A stretch of 49,946 bases of DNA. It comes from Lutibacter sp. Lineage in GTDB: Bacteria; Bacteroidota; Bacteroidia; Flavobacteriales; Flavobacteriaceae. A program made the translations under genes and the position numbers. The stretch lies in assembly GCA_030683995.1 (NCBI GenBank), contig JAUXPH010000008.1:1-49946 (forward strand). Direction: 5' to 3'. Below, one piece after another: positions 9,767 through 18,399 of the stretch. A model generated the notes under the pieces. It had not been told where the DNA came from and did no database searches. It saw only the letters and a program-made list of their open reading frames with translations. The stretch's first letter is position 1, and the number at the start of each line of letters is the position of its first letter.

Positions 9767-10138
9767 TTAAAGCTTTTTAACGCCAAACTTTCCAGGGTTT
9801 GAAATCATAAAATTAATTAATTTTCCTGCTTCAATACTTTTGTTTGTTAAATTTTGTTGAAGTTCTAGATTTATATAGTTACACGAATTTGAGAAATCAA
9901 TCCAAACTTGAGTTTCTGAATTCTCACTATCAGCATCCGTTAATTTACTGATGAAATGTTTTTTGTATTCTCTTTTACGATAAGCCTCAGCAATATTGGT
10001 ACAAATAGATCTCGATGATCTTCTAATTTGATCTGTTAATGAATAAGTCTCTTCTTTTGGAAACGATTTTGATAATTCGAAAACTTCCATAGATAGCTCA
10101 AATGCTTTTTGGTAGGCAAGTAACGTTTTGAAACTCAT
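9767..10138 (-). CDS. Four-helix bundle protein (S23/intervening-sequence protein family)
   Basis: A 123-residue all-alpha protein. The N-terminal LLAYQKAFELSMEVFELSKSFP, the IRRSSRSICTNIAEAYRKR core, and the SETQVWIDFSNSCNYI segment are the signature of the TIGR02436 four-helix bundle family. Members were first found as ORFs inside 23S rRNA intervening sequences, but most are free-standing and of unknown function. Here it lies between folD and ffh, flanked by CAGT-type repeats, which suggests it was inserted between housekeeping genes. Confidence 0.9.
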   Translation of the reverse strand: MSFKTLLAYQKAFELSMEVFELSKSFPKEETYSLTDQIRRSSRSICTNIAEAYRKREYKKHFISKLTDADSENSETQVWIDFSNSCNYINLELQQNLTNKSIEAGKLINFMISNPGKFGVKKL

Positions 10139-10202
10139 ATTTTATAATTTATATTAAATTAACTGCCTACGTAACTGTTAACTGCAACTAAATACTGCCG
10201 AC

Positions 10203-11534
10203 TTATTTCCCCATCCCTTTCATCATTTGCATCATTTGTTTACCGCCGCCGCCTTGCATCATTTTCATCATTTTGCTCATTTGGGTAAACTGTTTCAACA
10301 ATTGATTCACTTCTTGTATGGTGGTTCCCGATCCTTTTGCAATTCGTTTTTTTCTGACTGCATCAATAATAACAGGTTCGCTTCTTTCTGCTGGAGTCAT
10401 AGAATGAATAATGGATTCAATGCCTTTAAAAGCATCGTCATCAATATCAATGTCTTTCATCATTTTTCCGGCTCCTGGAATCATTCCCATCAAATCTTTC
10501 ATATTTCCCATTTTTTTGATTTGCTGAATTTGTTTCAGGAAATCATCAAAACCGAACTGATTTTTTGCAATTTTCTTTTGAATTTTGCGGGCTTCTTCTT
10601 CATCATATTGTTCTTGGGCGCGTTCCACTAACGAAACAACATCACCCATTCCCAAAATACGCTCTGCCATACGGTTTGGATAGAAAACGTCAATGGCTTC
10701 CATCTTTTCACCCGTACCAACAAATTTTATCGGTTTATTTACAACAGATTTAATGGACAAAGCAGCACCTCCTCGCGTATCACCATCTAATTTGGTCAAT
10801 ACAACCCCGTCAAAATTTAAAATATCGTTAAATGCTTTTGCAGTATTTACAGCATCCTGTCCGGTCATGGAATCCACCACAAAAAGTGTTTCTTGCGGAT
10901 TTACAGCCTTGTGGATGTTTGAAATTTCGGACATCATCGCCTCATCAACTGCCAAACGACCTGCAGTATCTATAATCACCACATTTTTGCCGGTTGCTTT
11001 TGCGTGTTTAATGGCATTTTTAGAAATTTCTACCGGATTGTTGTTTCCTTCTTCGGCATAAACTTCAACGCCAATTTGGTCTCCAACCACTTTTAACTGG
11101 TTGATGGCCGCAGGGCGATAAACGTCGCAACCCACCAATAAAACCTGTTTGTTCTTTTTGGTTTTTAAATAATTTGCCAGCTTTCCTGAAAAAGTGGTTT
11201 TACCCGAACCTTGCAAACCCGACATTAAAATCACTGTTGGCGCACCCGATAAATTGATGCCAACGGTTTCGCCGCCCATCAATTCGGTCAGTTCGTCTTT
11301 TACGATTTTCACCATCAATTGTCCCGGATTTAACGTTGTCAAAACGTTTTGTCCCAAGGCTTTTACTTTTACGGTGTCGGTAAAGTTTTTGGCTATTTTA
11401 AAGTTAACGTCGGCATCCAAAAGCGCTCTTCGAACTTCTTTTAATGTTTCCGCAACATTTATTTCTGTAATTTTTCCGTGTCCTTTCAGCGTGTGAAAGG
11501 CCTTATCTAATTTATCGCTTAAATTATTGAACAT
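10203..11534 (-). CDS. ffh: Signal recognition particle protein Ffh
   Basis: Ffh binds the 4.5S RNA and signal peptides of nascent membrane proteins and delivers ribosomes to FtsY. The 443-residue protein has the N domain, then the GTPase domain with GLQGSGKTT (G1, about 106-114), DTAGRLAVD (G3), TKLDGDTRGGAAL (G4 and following) and GTGEKMEAID. A Met-rich M domain runs from about 300 to the end, with the final KMMKMMQ and QMMQMMKGMGK segments. Length and motif order are normal. The ATG gives MFNNLSDKLDKAF, the typical start. Confidence 0.98.
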   Translation of the reverse strand: MFNNLSDKLDKAFHTLKGHGKITEINVAETLKEVRRALLDADVNFKIAKNFTDTVKVKALGQNVLTTLNPGQLMVKIVKDELTELMGGETVGINLSGAPTVILMSGLQGSGKTTFSGKLANYLKTKKNKQVLLVGCDVYRPAAINQLKVVGDQIGVEVYAEEGNNNPVEISKNAIKHAKATGKNVVIIDTAGRLAVDEAMMSEISNIHKAVNPQETLFVVDSMTGQDAVNTAKAFNDILNFDGVVLTKLDGDTRGGAALSIKSVVNKPIKFVGTGEKMEAIDVFYPNRMAERILGMGDVVSLVERAQEQYDEEEARKIQKKIAKNQFGFDDFLKQIQQIKKMGNMKDLMGMIPGAGKMMKDIDIDDDAFKGIESIIHSMTPAERSEPVIIDAVRKKRIAKGSGTTIQEVNQLLKQFTQMSKMMKMMQGGGGKQMMQMMKGMGK

Positions 11535-11678
11535 AGTCGTTTACCTCGTTTTTTAGAATTGACAAATATACTAAAATTGAAATAAATTTTAAGTCGATTT
11601 TTGAAACTAAATAGGGAAATATTTTATAGTAAATTCATTGAAAAAAAACGAAATGCCTTGTTAAAAAAGTTGTTCAAA

Positions 11679-12284
11679 TTAACTTTTGGGCCATTGATGC
11701 ATTTTTAAGTTTTTTTCCAAATTCAAGATGACATTTTTAAGTCGTCTCAATTTTGTTGCTTCCTGTTTTGCGCCTGAAATATGCGAAGCATACTCTTTTC
11801 GATAAGTATAAGCCATATTTTCAAAATTCTTTTTGGCCAATTTGTTTTTGTTTAATTCCTGTTGAAGCAATTCCGGAATTTCAATTTCTTTGTTGGATTC
11901 AATTTTTTTTAAGCCAGTTTTGCCCAAGGTAAAAGCCTCCATAAAATAGGGGAGAAGCTGATTTTCCTTAATTTCAGAAATAGAATTGAATTTAATGGTT
12001 CTTATATTTTTTGCGCTGCAGTCACCAGAAAACAAGTGGTGTTTGTCGCTCATTTCTGCGCCATTAAAAAAGTTAATGGAGACGTATTTTTGAAAAGCGG
12101 CAATTCCGCAAACCATTTCTTTTGTATGAAATACAGGAACATTCCATTTCCAATCTTCAACAATATCGTTATCAGCTTTATGAATTAATTTTCGCAACAA
12201 TGACAAAATTTCCTGAGCAAAAGCTGCTCTGGAATTGATATAGCCATCAATTAATGATGATGCATTCGGATTAATTTTAGACAT
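11679..12284 (-). CDS. DUF1801 / YdeI-like protein
   Basis: A 201-residue soluble protein. The first half (DGYINSRAAFAQEILSLLRKLI, then EDWKWNVPVF and GIAAFQKYVSINFFNGA) is the DUF1801 (YdhG-like) domain. The C-terminal part (AYTYRKEYASHISGAKQEATKLRRL) is the helical YdeI/OmpD-associated tail. Function in this family is not well established; no catalytic motif is evident. It precedes ffh in the same direction with a spacer of about 144 bases, so an operon link is doubtful. Confidence 0.85.
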   Translation of the reverse strand: MSKINPNASSLIDGYINSRAAFAQEILSLLRKLIHKADNDIVEDWKWNVPVFHTKEMVCGIAAFQKYVSINFFNGAEMSDKHHLFSGDCSAKNIRTIKFNSISEIKENQLLPYFMEAFTLGKTGLKKIESNKEIEIPELLQQELNKNKLAKKNFENMAYTYRKEYASHISGAKQEATKLRRLKNVILNLEKNLKMHQWPKS

Positions 12285-12367
12285 CGGTTGGTTTAAATAT
12301 TATTGTCATTTTAGAAAAATCCTATTTTATATTTCCTGAAAAAACTTTCGACTTTAGCCTTTCAACT

Positions 12368-12847
12368 TTATTTAACTTTTACGAATTTTATGGAAGTTGT
12401 ATTCACACAATATCTTTTACCGGTGGTGTCTTTTGGCCCGTCATCAAAAAGATGTCCCAAATGTCCGCCACAAGATGCGCAAACAATCTCTGTGCGAATC
12501 ATTCCGTGACTTCTGTCCGACACATAGTTTACGGTTCCTTCAATGGCATCGTCGAAAGATGGCCATCCGCAATGCGATTCAAATTTGCTGCCCGATTCAA
12601 AAAGCTGCAAATCACAACCTGCGCAATGATAAGTTCCTTTTTCAAAATGAGCTGTATAACCGCCTTCACTTGGTCGATCTGTGCCTTTTTCCCTTAAAAT
12701 TTGATAGGCTTCAGGAGACAGTATTTTTTTCCATTCTGCCTCGGTTTTAATCACTTTTTTAACCATCACTTTTTTGTTTTTTTCTTGAGAATAACCATTA
12801 CATCCAAAAAGGGTTATCAATATGAATGCGAAAGATATATTTTTCAT
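12368..12847 (-). CDS. msrB: Peptide-methionine (R)-S-oxide reductase, lipoprotein form
   Basis: MsrB reduces methionine-R-sulfoxide in oxidised proteins. The 159-residue protein begins with a lipoprotein signal (MKNISFAFILITLFGC), so this copy should work outside the cytoplasm. The two Zn-binding CxxC pairs are visible as CAGCDLQ and CASCGGH, HCGWPSF is conserved, and the catalytic Cys is C147 in RYCVNT. The recycling Cys found in some MsrB proteins is not obvious. The alpha/beta hydrolase gene lies upstream in the same direction. Confidence 0.95.
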   Translation of the reverse strand: MKNISFAFILITLFGCNGYSQEKNKKVMVKKVIKTEAEWKKILSPEAYQILREKGTDRPSEGGYTAHFEKGTYHCAGCDLQLFESGSKFESHCGWPSFDDAIEGTVNYVSDRSHGMIRTEIVCASCGGHLGHLFDDGPKDTTGKRYCVNTTSIKFVKVK

Positions 12848-12882
12848 CTGTGTAAATTTTATTTTTTATTGGTAACAGATTG

Positions 12883-12902
12883 CTGCCTGCCTGCCTGCCT
12901 GC
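12883..12902 (+). repeat. Tetranucleotide repeat, five CTGC units, leading into a hairpin
   Basis: Five perfect CTGC units are followed by TGGCGGG, so CCTGCC can pair with GGCGGG around a small loop. It lies just upstream of msrB and could vary in length by slippage. Confidence 0.7.
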
Positions 12903-12965
12903 TGGCGGGTTCGCCAAAAATCATTCTATATAGGTATCAAAATTTGTTGTGCTCGTTTCATCTGT

Positions 12966-13844
12966 TTATTTTCTGTTAATAAATTCAATAATTCGACCAA
13001 TCACTTTGGAATCTTTTAAAATTCGGCTATGTCCCAAGCCGTTGGTAATTAAAATTTCACCTTGTTCCAGATTTTGTCGAATATGGTGTGCACAACTTAC
13101 AGGAACATCTTTATCTTCGGTGTCGTGCAGCACTAAAGTAGGAATTTTCACTGATTTTGCCGCAATATATGCAGAATAATTATCAATATCTTCTCCGAAC
13201 TTTCTATAAAAATGCTGTTTTATTTTATTGACCAATTTTAGTTTTAGCTGAATTTTAGCCACAAATTCTTTGATAATATCTGTAATTACATCACCTGAAC
13301 CAATGACAATGGCTTTTTTTACGTTTAATCCAAGTTTAACGCTATTTAAAACAGTCATTCCGCCTAATGAATGTCCGATGGCAATATCGAAAGGACCAAA
13401 TTCTTTTTCTAAAAATAGTGCAGTTTTTACAAATTCGTTCATCATTGTTGTTTTTCCCGAAGATTTTCCGTGAGCAGGCGCATCAAAACTTATCGTCATA
13501 AAACCATTTTCCAGCAACTTGTCCGCAATCTTAAAAAGTTGTGTTCCCCGTCCCGACCAGCCGTGAATCAACAAAATTTTTCTTTTTGAATAGCCATAAG
13601 AATACACCATTACTTCCTTATTCAATTCAGGAATCATAACCAATTTCTTCTGTGCGCTGTCGGCCATCATATTTTCACGAGCTGGGGTTTTGAAACGAAT
13701 GGGTGTTCTAAAAAGTTTAATTGCATACAAAACAGCCAATGGTGGCGCCAGATATTGCAGTATTTTTCCTGTTGCAATAATTGATGCCGGAATTTTTGGA
13801 ACAGTAATTGAAGATGTTGTGATATTATTGGCTTTAGTATCCAT
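12966..13844 (-). CDS. Alpha/beta-fold hydrolase
   Basis: A 292-residue protein. After an N-terminal part with weakly hydrophobic segments (about 25-50), the alpha/beta hydrolase core shows LLIHGWSGRG (oxyanion region), FDAPAHGKSSG, the nucleophile elbow G-H-S159-L-G-G, a likely acid in DTEDKDVP and a likely catalytic His in LGHSRIL. The substrate is unknown; lipase/esterase-like action is inference from fold. The gene is divergent from the M48 peptidase gene. Confidence 0.88.
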   Translation of the reverse strand: MDTKANNITTSSITVPKIPASIIATGKILQYLAPPLAVLYAIKLFRTPIRFKTPARENMMADSAQKKLVMIPELNKEVMVYSYGYSKRKILLIHGWSGRGTQLFKIADKLLENGFMTISFDAPAHGKSSGKTTMMNEFVKTALFLEKEFGPFDIAIGHSLGGMTVLNSVKLGLNVKKAIVIGSGDVITDIIKEFVAKIQLKLKLVNKIKQHFYRKFGEDIDNYSAYIAAKSVKIPTLVLHDTEDKDVPVSCAHHIRQNLEQGEILITNGLGHSRILKDSKVIGRIIEFINRK

Positions 13845-13924
13845 ATAAATGGTTTAATTTTGCCGGTAAAGATAGAATTTGTAATTTTATGTATATAGGA
13901 TGTTTTAACTTAAAAACTTTAAAA

Positions 13925-14728
13925 ATGAAAAAATTTATTTCCTTGTCGTTGCTTATGTTATTTATGATAAGCTGCAGCACCGTTCCAATTACTGGAAGAC
14001 AACGTCTTAATTTAGTGAGTGATGCCGAAATATTGCCAGCCAGTTTTGCCCAATATGAAGGCTTTTTGAAAGAAAACAAACTTTCCAATGATGCAAAAAT
14101 GACCAATGAAGTGCAAACTGTCGGAAAAAATATTTCTCATGCCGTAGACAAATTTATGCGGGCAAACGGAATGGTTTCTGAAGCAAACGCTTACCGTTGG
14201 GAGTTTAATTTAATTGAAGACAAAGCGGTAAATGCTTGGTGTATGCCAGGCGGAAAAGTGGTTTTTTACACAGGTATTTTACCTGTTGCAGCTAACAAGG
14301 ATGGTATTGCAGCCGTTATGGGCCATGAGATTGCGCATGCATTTGCAAAACACGGACAAGAACGTATGACAAGCGCTTACGGACAACAATTGGGAGGCGT
14401 TGCAGTTGCAATTAGCACAAACAATAAGGATCCTAAAACTCAAAATTTATGGAATACCATTTATGGTATCGGTTCACAGGTTGGGATGTTATCTTATAGC
14501 AGAACCCATGAAACAGAAGCTGATAAATTGGGATTGGTTTTTATGACGATGGCAGGATATAATCCGCAAGAAGCCATCAATGTATGGATTCGTATGGGCC
14601 AATTGTCTACCGGAGGAGCGCCACCAGAATTTTTAAGCACGCACCCTTCTAATGAAACAAGAATAAAAAACTTGAAAGCCTATATGCCAACAGCCATTGC
14701 TGAAGCAAAAAAATACAATGCCCAATAG
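13925..14728 (+). CDS. M48-family metallopeptidase lipoprotein
   Basis: I start at the ATG at 13925 (MKKFISLSL) because it gives an intact lipoprotein signal with lipobox LFMISC; an ATG 12 codons upstream would spoil it. The mature protein begins STVPITGRQRL, typical of BepA/LoiP-like M48 peptidases in the periplasm. The zinc site is H134-E-I-A-H138, with the third ligand in E196-T-E-A-D200. A STHPSNETRIKNL segment near the C-terminus is also typical. About 267 residues, the usual length without TPR repeats. Likely role: quality control of envelope proteins. A strong hairpin terminator follows 50 bases downstream. Confidence 0.93.
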   Translation: MKKFISLSLLMLFMISCSTVPITGRQRLNLVSDAEILPASFAQYEGFLKENKLSNDAKMTNEVQTVGKNISHAVDKFMRANGMVSEANAYRWEFNLIEDKAVNAWCMPGGKVVFYTGILPVAANKDGIAAVMGHEIAHAFAKHGQERMTSAYGQQLGGVAVAISTNNKDPKTQNLWNTIYGIGSQVGMLSYSRTHETEADKLGLVFMTMAGYNPQEAINVWIRMGQLSTGGAPPEFLSTHPSNETRIKNLKAYMPTAIAEAKKYNAQ

Positions 14729-14780
14729 TTAAATTGGTTTTATTTTAGAATAAAAAAAATATTTATAGTATATTGTCATC

Positions 14781-14808
14781 CGTTCTGAATTTTCAGAACG
14801 GTTTTTTT
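14781..14808 (+). terminator. Intrinsic terminator touching the next start codon
   Basis: A perfect 10-bp stem, CCGTTCTGAA/TTCAGAACGG, with a two-base TT loop, is followed by seven T. The T run ends one base before the ATG of the transporter gene at 14809. Confidence 0.85.
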
Positions 14809-16119
14809 ATGTTAAAAAAAGGAGACAAAAAACTCATCAATGCCTGGGCGTTTTACGATTGGGCAAATTCAGCCTATTCCTTGGTAATTGCTACCGCAGT
14901 TTTTCCGATATATTACAGCAGTTTAACCGAGTCGTTTGCATCGGTTGAAGGCCAAATAACTTTTTTGGGAACATCTTGGAATCCTACAACACTATACGAT
15001 TACACGTTGGCATTCTCATTTTTGTTAGTTGCATTTATGTCGCCAATTTTATCGGGAATAGCCGATTATACAGGAAATAAATTGAAATTTCTAAAATTCT
15101 TTTGTTTTCTGGGATCTTTTTCGGTGATGGGTTTGTACTTTTTTGAAGGAGAAAAAACACTTTGGGTAGGCTTGGTTTTTACGGTTTTTGCCAGTATCGG
15201 ATTTTGGGGCAGCATTGTTTTTTACAATGCTTTTTTACCCGAAATTGCACATCCTGAACAACAGGATAAAGTGAGCGCTAAAGGATTTATGTTTGGTTAT
15301 ACAGGTTCTGTTTTGTTGTTGTTATTCAGTTTGGTGATGGTCAATAAACCGGAAATGTTTGGTTTGCCAAATGCAGCTGCAGCTTCTCGCCTTACTTTTT
15401 TATTGGTGGGGATTTGGTGGTTGGGATTTGCCCAAATAACCTATCACTATTTACCGAATAACGTTTACGGAAGAAAACCCAAAAAGGATTTTATATGGAA
15501 GGGATTAAGAGAATTAAAAGTTGTTTATGATGAAATGAAGCAACATCCTGAATTAAAATTCTTTTTATTGGCTTTTTTTATGTTTAGTGTGGGTGTGCAA
15601 ACCATTATTTTAATGGCAGGCATTTTTGGCAGCAAAGAACTTGGGTTGCCAACAATGGATTTAATTGCCGTTATTTTGCTGGTGCAAATTGTCGCAATTT
15701 TTGGCGCATTTTTATTTTCAAGAATTTCAGAAAAGATTGGCAATATCGCCACTTTAAAAATTACCATTTTTATATGGGCATTGGTTTGTTGCATTGCCTT
15801 TTTATTGGATAAATCCCAACCAAACGTTTCTTATTATTTTTATGGTCTGGGAGCGCTTATTGGAATGGTTATGGGCGCCATCCAATCTTTGTCACGTTCA
15901 ACCTATTCCAAACTGTTGCCTGAAACAAAAGACCACGCAACTTATTTTAGTTTTTATGATGTCACAGAAAAGCTAGCCATTGTATTTGGCATGATTGTTT
16001 TTGGCTTGTTAATTTCCTTAACGGGTTCTATGCAATTCAGTGTATTGTTTTTGGCAGTTTTCTTTATAATATCCTTTGTTTTGCTGAACTTTGTGGGAAA
16101 AACAAAATATGTCCAATAA
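14809..16119 (+). CDS. MFS transporter, UMF1 (Atg22-like) family
   Basis: I choose the ATG at 14809 because MLKKGDKKLINAWAFYDWANSAY is the standard beginning of this family; an upstream TTG at 14773 would read through a terminator hairpin. The 436-residue protein has about 11-12 hydrophobic helices and the MFS loop signature SRISEKIGN. UMF1 proteins are named after yeast vacuolar Atg22 amino-acid effluxers, but bacterial substrates are unknown. The 3' end overlaps the L-2-hydroxyglutarate oxidase gene by 11 bases, so the two are cotranscribed. No ribosome binding site can fit upstream because the terminator occupies that position. Confidence 0.9.
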   Translation: MLKKGDKKLINAWAFYDWANSAYSLVIATAVFPIYYSSLTESFASVEGQITFLGTSWNPTTLYDYTLAFSFLLVAFMSPILSGIADYTGNKLKFLKFFCFLGSFSVMGLYFFEGEKTLWVGLVFTVFASIGFWGSIVFYNAFLPEIAHPEQQDKVSAKGFMFGYTGSVLLLLFSLVMVNKPEMFGLPNAAAASRLTFLLVGIWWLGFAQITYHYLPNNVYGRKPKKDFIWKGLRELKVVYDEMKQHPELKFFLLAFFMFSVGVQTIILMAGIFGSKELGLPTMDLIAVILLVQIVAIFGAFLFSRISEKIGNIATLKITIFIWALVCCIAFLLDKSQPNVSYYFYGLGALIGMVMGAIQSLSRSTYSKLLPETKDHATYFSFYDVTEKLAIVFGMIVFGLLISLTGSMQFSVLFLAVFFIISFVLLNFVGKTKYVQ

Positions 16120-17311
16120 TTCTGATTTTATCGTTGTTGGAGCCGGCATTGTCGGACTCGCCACAGTTTATAAATTACAATTAAAATTTCCCGAAAAATC
16201 AATTCTTATTTTAGAAAAAGAACCCGAAATCGGCTTGCACCAAACCGGCCGCAATTCGGGTGTCATGCACTCCGGAATTTATTACAAACCCGGTTCTTAT
16301 AAAGCTAAAAATTGTAAAATAGGAAGTGCTCAACTGATAAAATTTGCCATTGAAAACAACATCAAACACGACGTTTGCGGAAAGGTAATTGTGGCGTCAT
16401 CAAAACAGGAATTGGCTGTTTTGTCAGCTATTTACCAAAGAGGTATTCAAAATGAAACTCCGGGAATCTGTTATTTAACTTCCCAAGAAATAAAACAAAA
16501 AGAACCTTTTATTGAAGGAATTAAAGGGATTTGGGTACCAACTGCAGGAATCATCGATTATGTGATGGTTTGTAAAACTTTTGTGGATTTAGTAACAACA
16601 ATCAATCCCAAAAGCATTTTAATAAAATCCTGTGAAGTTGTCGAGGTTATTGCTGATAGTGATTCCACCACCTTAAAAACAAATCAGGGAAATTTTATTG
16701 CCAATAAAGTGATTTTCTGCACCGGATTGCAATCAGACCGAATCGCCGCAAAAGATGATTTAAAACTCGATATGCATATTGTGGGTTTTAGGGGAGATTA
16801 TTTTGAGTTAAAACCTGAAGCCGCGCATAAAATCAACAATTTGGTGTATCCTGTTCCCGATCCGAAATTTCCGTTTTTGGGCGTGCATTTTACACGAATG
16901 ATACAAGGCGGCATTGAATGCGGCCCAAATGCCGTTTTCACTTTTAAAAGAGAAGGTTACAACAGAACAAGTTTCGATTTAAAAGATACTTTTGAAGCGT
17001 TAACTTTTAAGGGAACCTGGAAATTATTCGGAAAACATTGGCGCAAAGGAATTGGTGAATACAAGCGTGCTTTTTCTAAACGTTTGTTTGTAAAGGAATT
17101 GCAAAAAATGATGCCAACAATTACCGTAAATGACGTGCAAACTGCAAGAGCCGGCGTTAGGGCGCAGGCAATTGATTTTGATGGAAATATGGTTGATGAT
17201 TTTAAAATTATGAAACACAACGGCAATATTCACGTGCTAAACGCGCCATCGCCTGCAGCAACTTCATGTTTGGCAATTGCTGATGAAATTGTGAATGTGG
17301 TTTTAAGTTAA
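16109..17311 (+). CDS. lhgO: L-2-hydroxyglutarate oxidase
   Basis: This FAD enzyme oxidises L-2-hydroxyglutarate to 2-oxoglutarate. The ATG at 16109, inside the end of the transporter gene, gives MSNNSDFIVVGAGIVGLAT with the FAD-binding G11-x-G13-x-x-G16. HQTGRNSGVMHSGIYYKPGS is the family's flavin-contact segment, and the C-terminal PSPAATSCLAIAD closes the FAD site. About 400 residues, normal for LhgO. Translational coupling to the UMF1 transporter suggests a linked metabolic role, but the transported compound is not shown. Confidence 0.93.
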   Translation: MSNNSDFIVVGAGIVGLATVYKLQLKFPEKSILILEKEPEIGLHQTGRNSGVMHSGIYYKPGSYKAKNCKIGSAQLIKFAIENNIKHDVCGKVIVASSKQELAVLSAIYQRGIQNETPGICYLTSQEIKQKEPFIEGIKGIWVPTAGIIDYVMVCKTFVDLVTTINPKSILIKSCEVVEVIADSDSTTLKTNQGNFIANKVIFCTGLQSDRIAAKDDLKLDMHIVGFRGDYFELKPEAAHKINNLVYPVPDPKFPFLGVHFTRMIQGGIECGPNAVFTFKREGYNRTSFDLKDTFEALTFKGTWKLFGKHWRKGIGEYKRAFSKRLFVKELQKMMPTITVNDVQTARAGVRAQAIDFDGNMVDDFKIMKHNGNIHVLNAPSPAATSCLAIADEIVNVVLS

Positions 17312-17727
17312 ATATCTGGATTTGGTATTCAGTAAAGGTTTTTCTGATTTCAAAAGTTTACCATCCAACCCTTTCAAAAAAAGTCTATTTCTCTGAGTAA
17401 AGCGGTCTTATGTCTATTTACCAATCAAAAGAGTTTATTACGCGAATTAAGGGTTAGATTTAGTCAATAGCCGCCTGCTTTAGCTGGCGGGCAAATGTTG
17501 AACTTCAAATTGGCTTTAGCCAAAATAATAAAAATGTTTTGGCTAAAGCCTTCATACGAACATATTTTAATCCGTTGGCTAAAGCCAACGGCTATTTAAC
17601 CCATAATTCGCATTTATTTATAATTGATATAAATAGTTAATTACCTGTTAATAATTGAATTTCTTCAACTTCTAAAAGCGTTAAGATTAGTGGTATTTTT
17701 AAACCTAATTTTAGAATTTTTAAAACC
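17312..17727. other. Long intergenic region with a palindromic element, no gene seen
   Basis: The 416-base spacer holds no credible reading frame. Its middle is the palindromic element described separately at 17466-17596. The remainder is plain AT-rich sequence. A promoter for the DUF5020 gene should lie in the last 100 bases, but no TAnnTTTG box is clear. Confidence 0.6.
17466..17596. repeat. Compound palindromic element with AATAGCCG/CGGCTATT ends
   Basis: Outer ends AATAGCCG and CGGCTATT are perfect inverted repeats. Inside are a CCGCC/GGCGG hairpin, TTGGCTTTAGCCAA at 17510, TTTTGGCTAAAGCC at 17537 and CCGTTGGCTAAAGCCAACGG at 17572. The nested symmetry resembles a MITE or REP-type element with no coding capacity. 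Confidence 0.7.
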
Positions 17728-18384
17728 ATGAAAAAAATCATCACCATTGCCATCTTTTTTATTGCTGTCACAGCCAGTGCGCAAAACTTTCAGTTGCACA
17801 GAGATTTTGAAAGAGGCCACTTTACCACAACTTTTGAGCTTTTTAAGCCTGATAAATACGGAAATACCTTCACGTTCGTCGATTTTGATTATAACGCAAG
17901 TTCGGGGATAAGCGGCGGCTATTATGAAATTGCGCGTGTGTTGAAAACAGAAAAAATGCCGGTCGGATTGCACGTGGAATACAATGGCGGATTGGGAACT
18001 TTTAAAACAGCTGATGGTATGGGCGGATTTACCATCAATGATGCGTGGATTTTTGGTGCCAATTACTCAAAAGGAAATGCGAAAATGGGATTTTCAACCT
18101 ATGCCGGCTACAAAGCAATAAAAAATGCAGGTGAAGCCAACTACCAAATTACAGGAACGTGGTACGTAAATTTGGTTGAAAATAAAATTACTTTTTCTGG
18201 TTTTGCCGATTTATGGTCAGAAAACGGATTGACCGATAAAACGGTATTTTTAGCTGAACCGCAATTGTGGTTTCATTTAAATAAAAGTTTTTCAGTAGGA
18301 GGAGAGGTTGAATTGTCAAACAATTTCGCCTATGAATTTGAATTCAAAGTAAGGCCAACCTTGGCCATAAAATGGAATATCTAA
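17728..18384 (+). CDS. DUF5020-family outer-membrane protein (Tsx-like beta-barrel)
   Basis: A 218-residue protein with a cleavable signal peptide (MKKIITIAIFFIAVTASA, cleavage before QNF). The rest is made of amphipathic beta strands and ends in a short strand with aromatic or hydrophobic residues (LAIKWNI), as in small outer-membrane barrels. The LHRDFERGHFTTTFELFKPDKYG segment is typical of DUF5020, which resembles the nucleoside channel Tsx. It lies 15 bases before a purine permease gene, so an operon that brings nucleobases or nucleosides across both membranes is plausible. Confidence 0.8.
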   Translation: MKKIITIAIFFIAVTASAQNFQLHRDFERGHFTTTFELFKPDKYGNTFTFVDFDYNASSGISGGYYEIARVLKTEKMPVGLHVEYNGGLGTFKTADGMGGFTINDAWIFGANYSKGNAKMGFSTYAGYKAIKNAGEANYQITGTWYVNLVENKITFSGFADLWSENGLTDKTVFLAEPQLWFHLNKSFSVGGEVELSNNFAYEFEFKVRPTLAIKWNI

Positions 18385-18399
18385 TAAAAACATCAAATT

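Noticed and set aside
13834-14106. Minus-strand 90-codon frame opposite the M48 gene start
   Set aside because: It overlaps the clear signal peptide and mature start of the M48 lipoprotein and shows no recognisable protein features.
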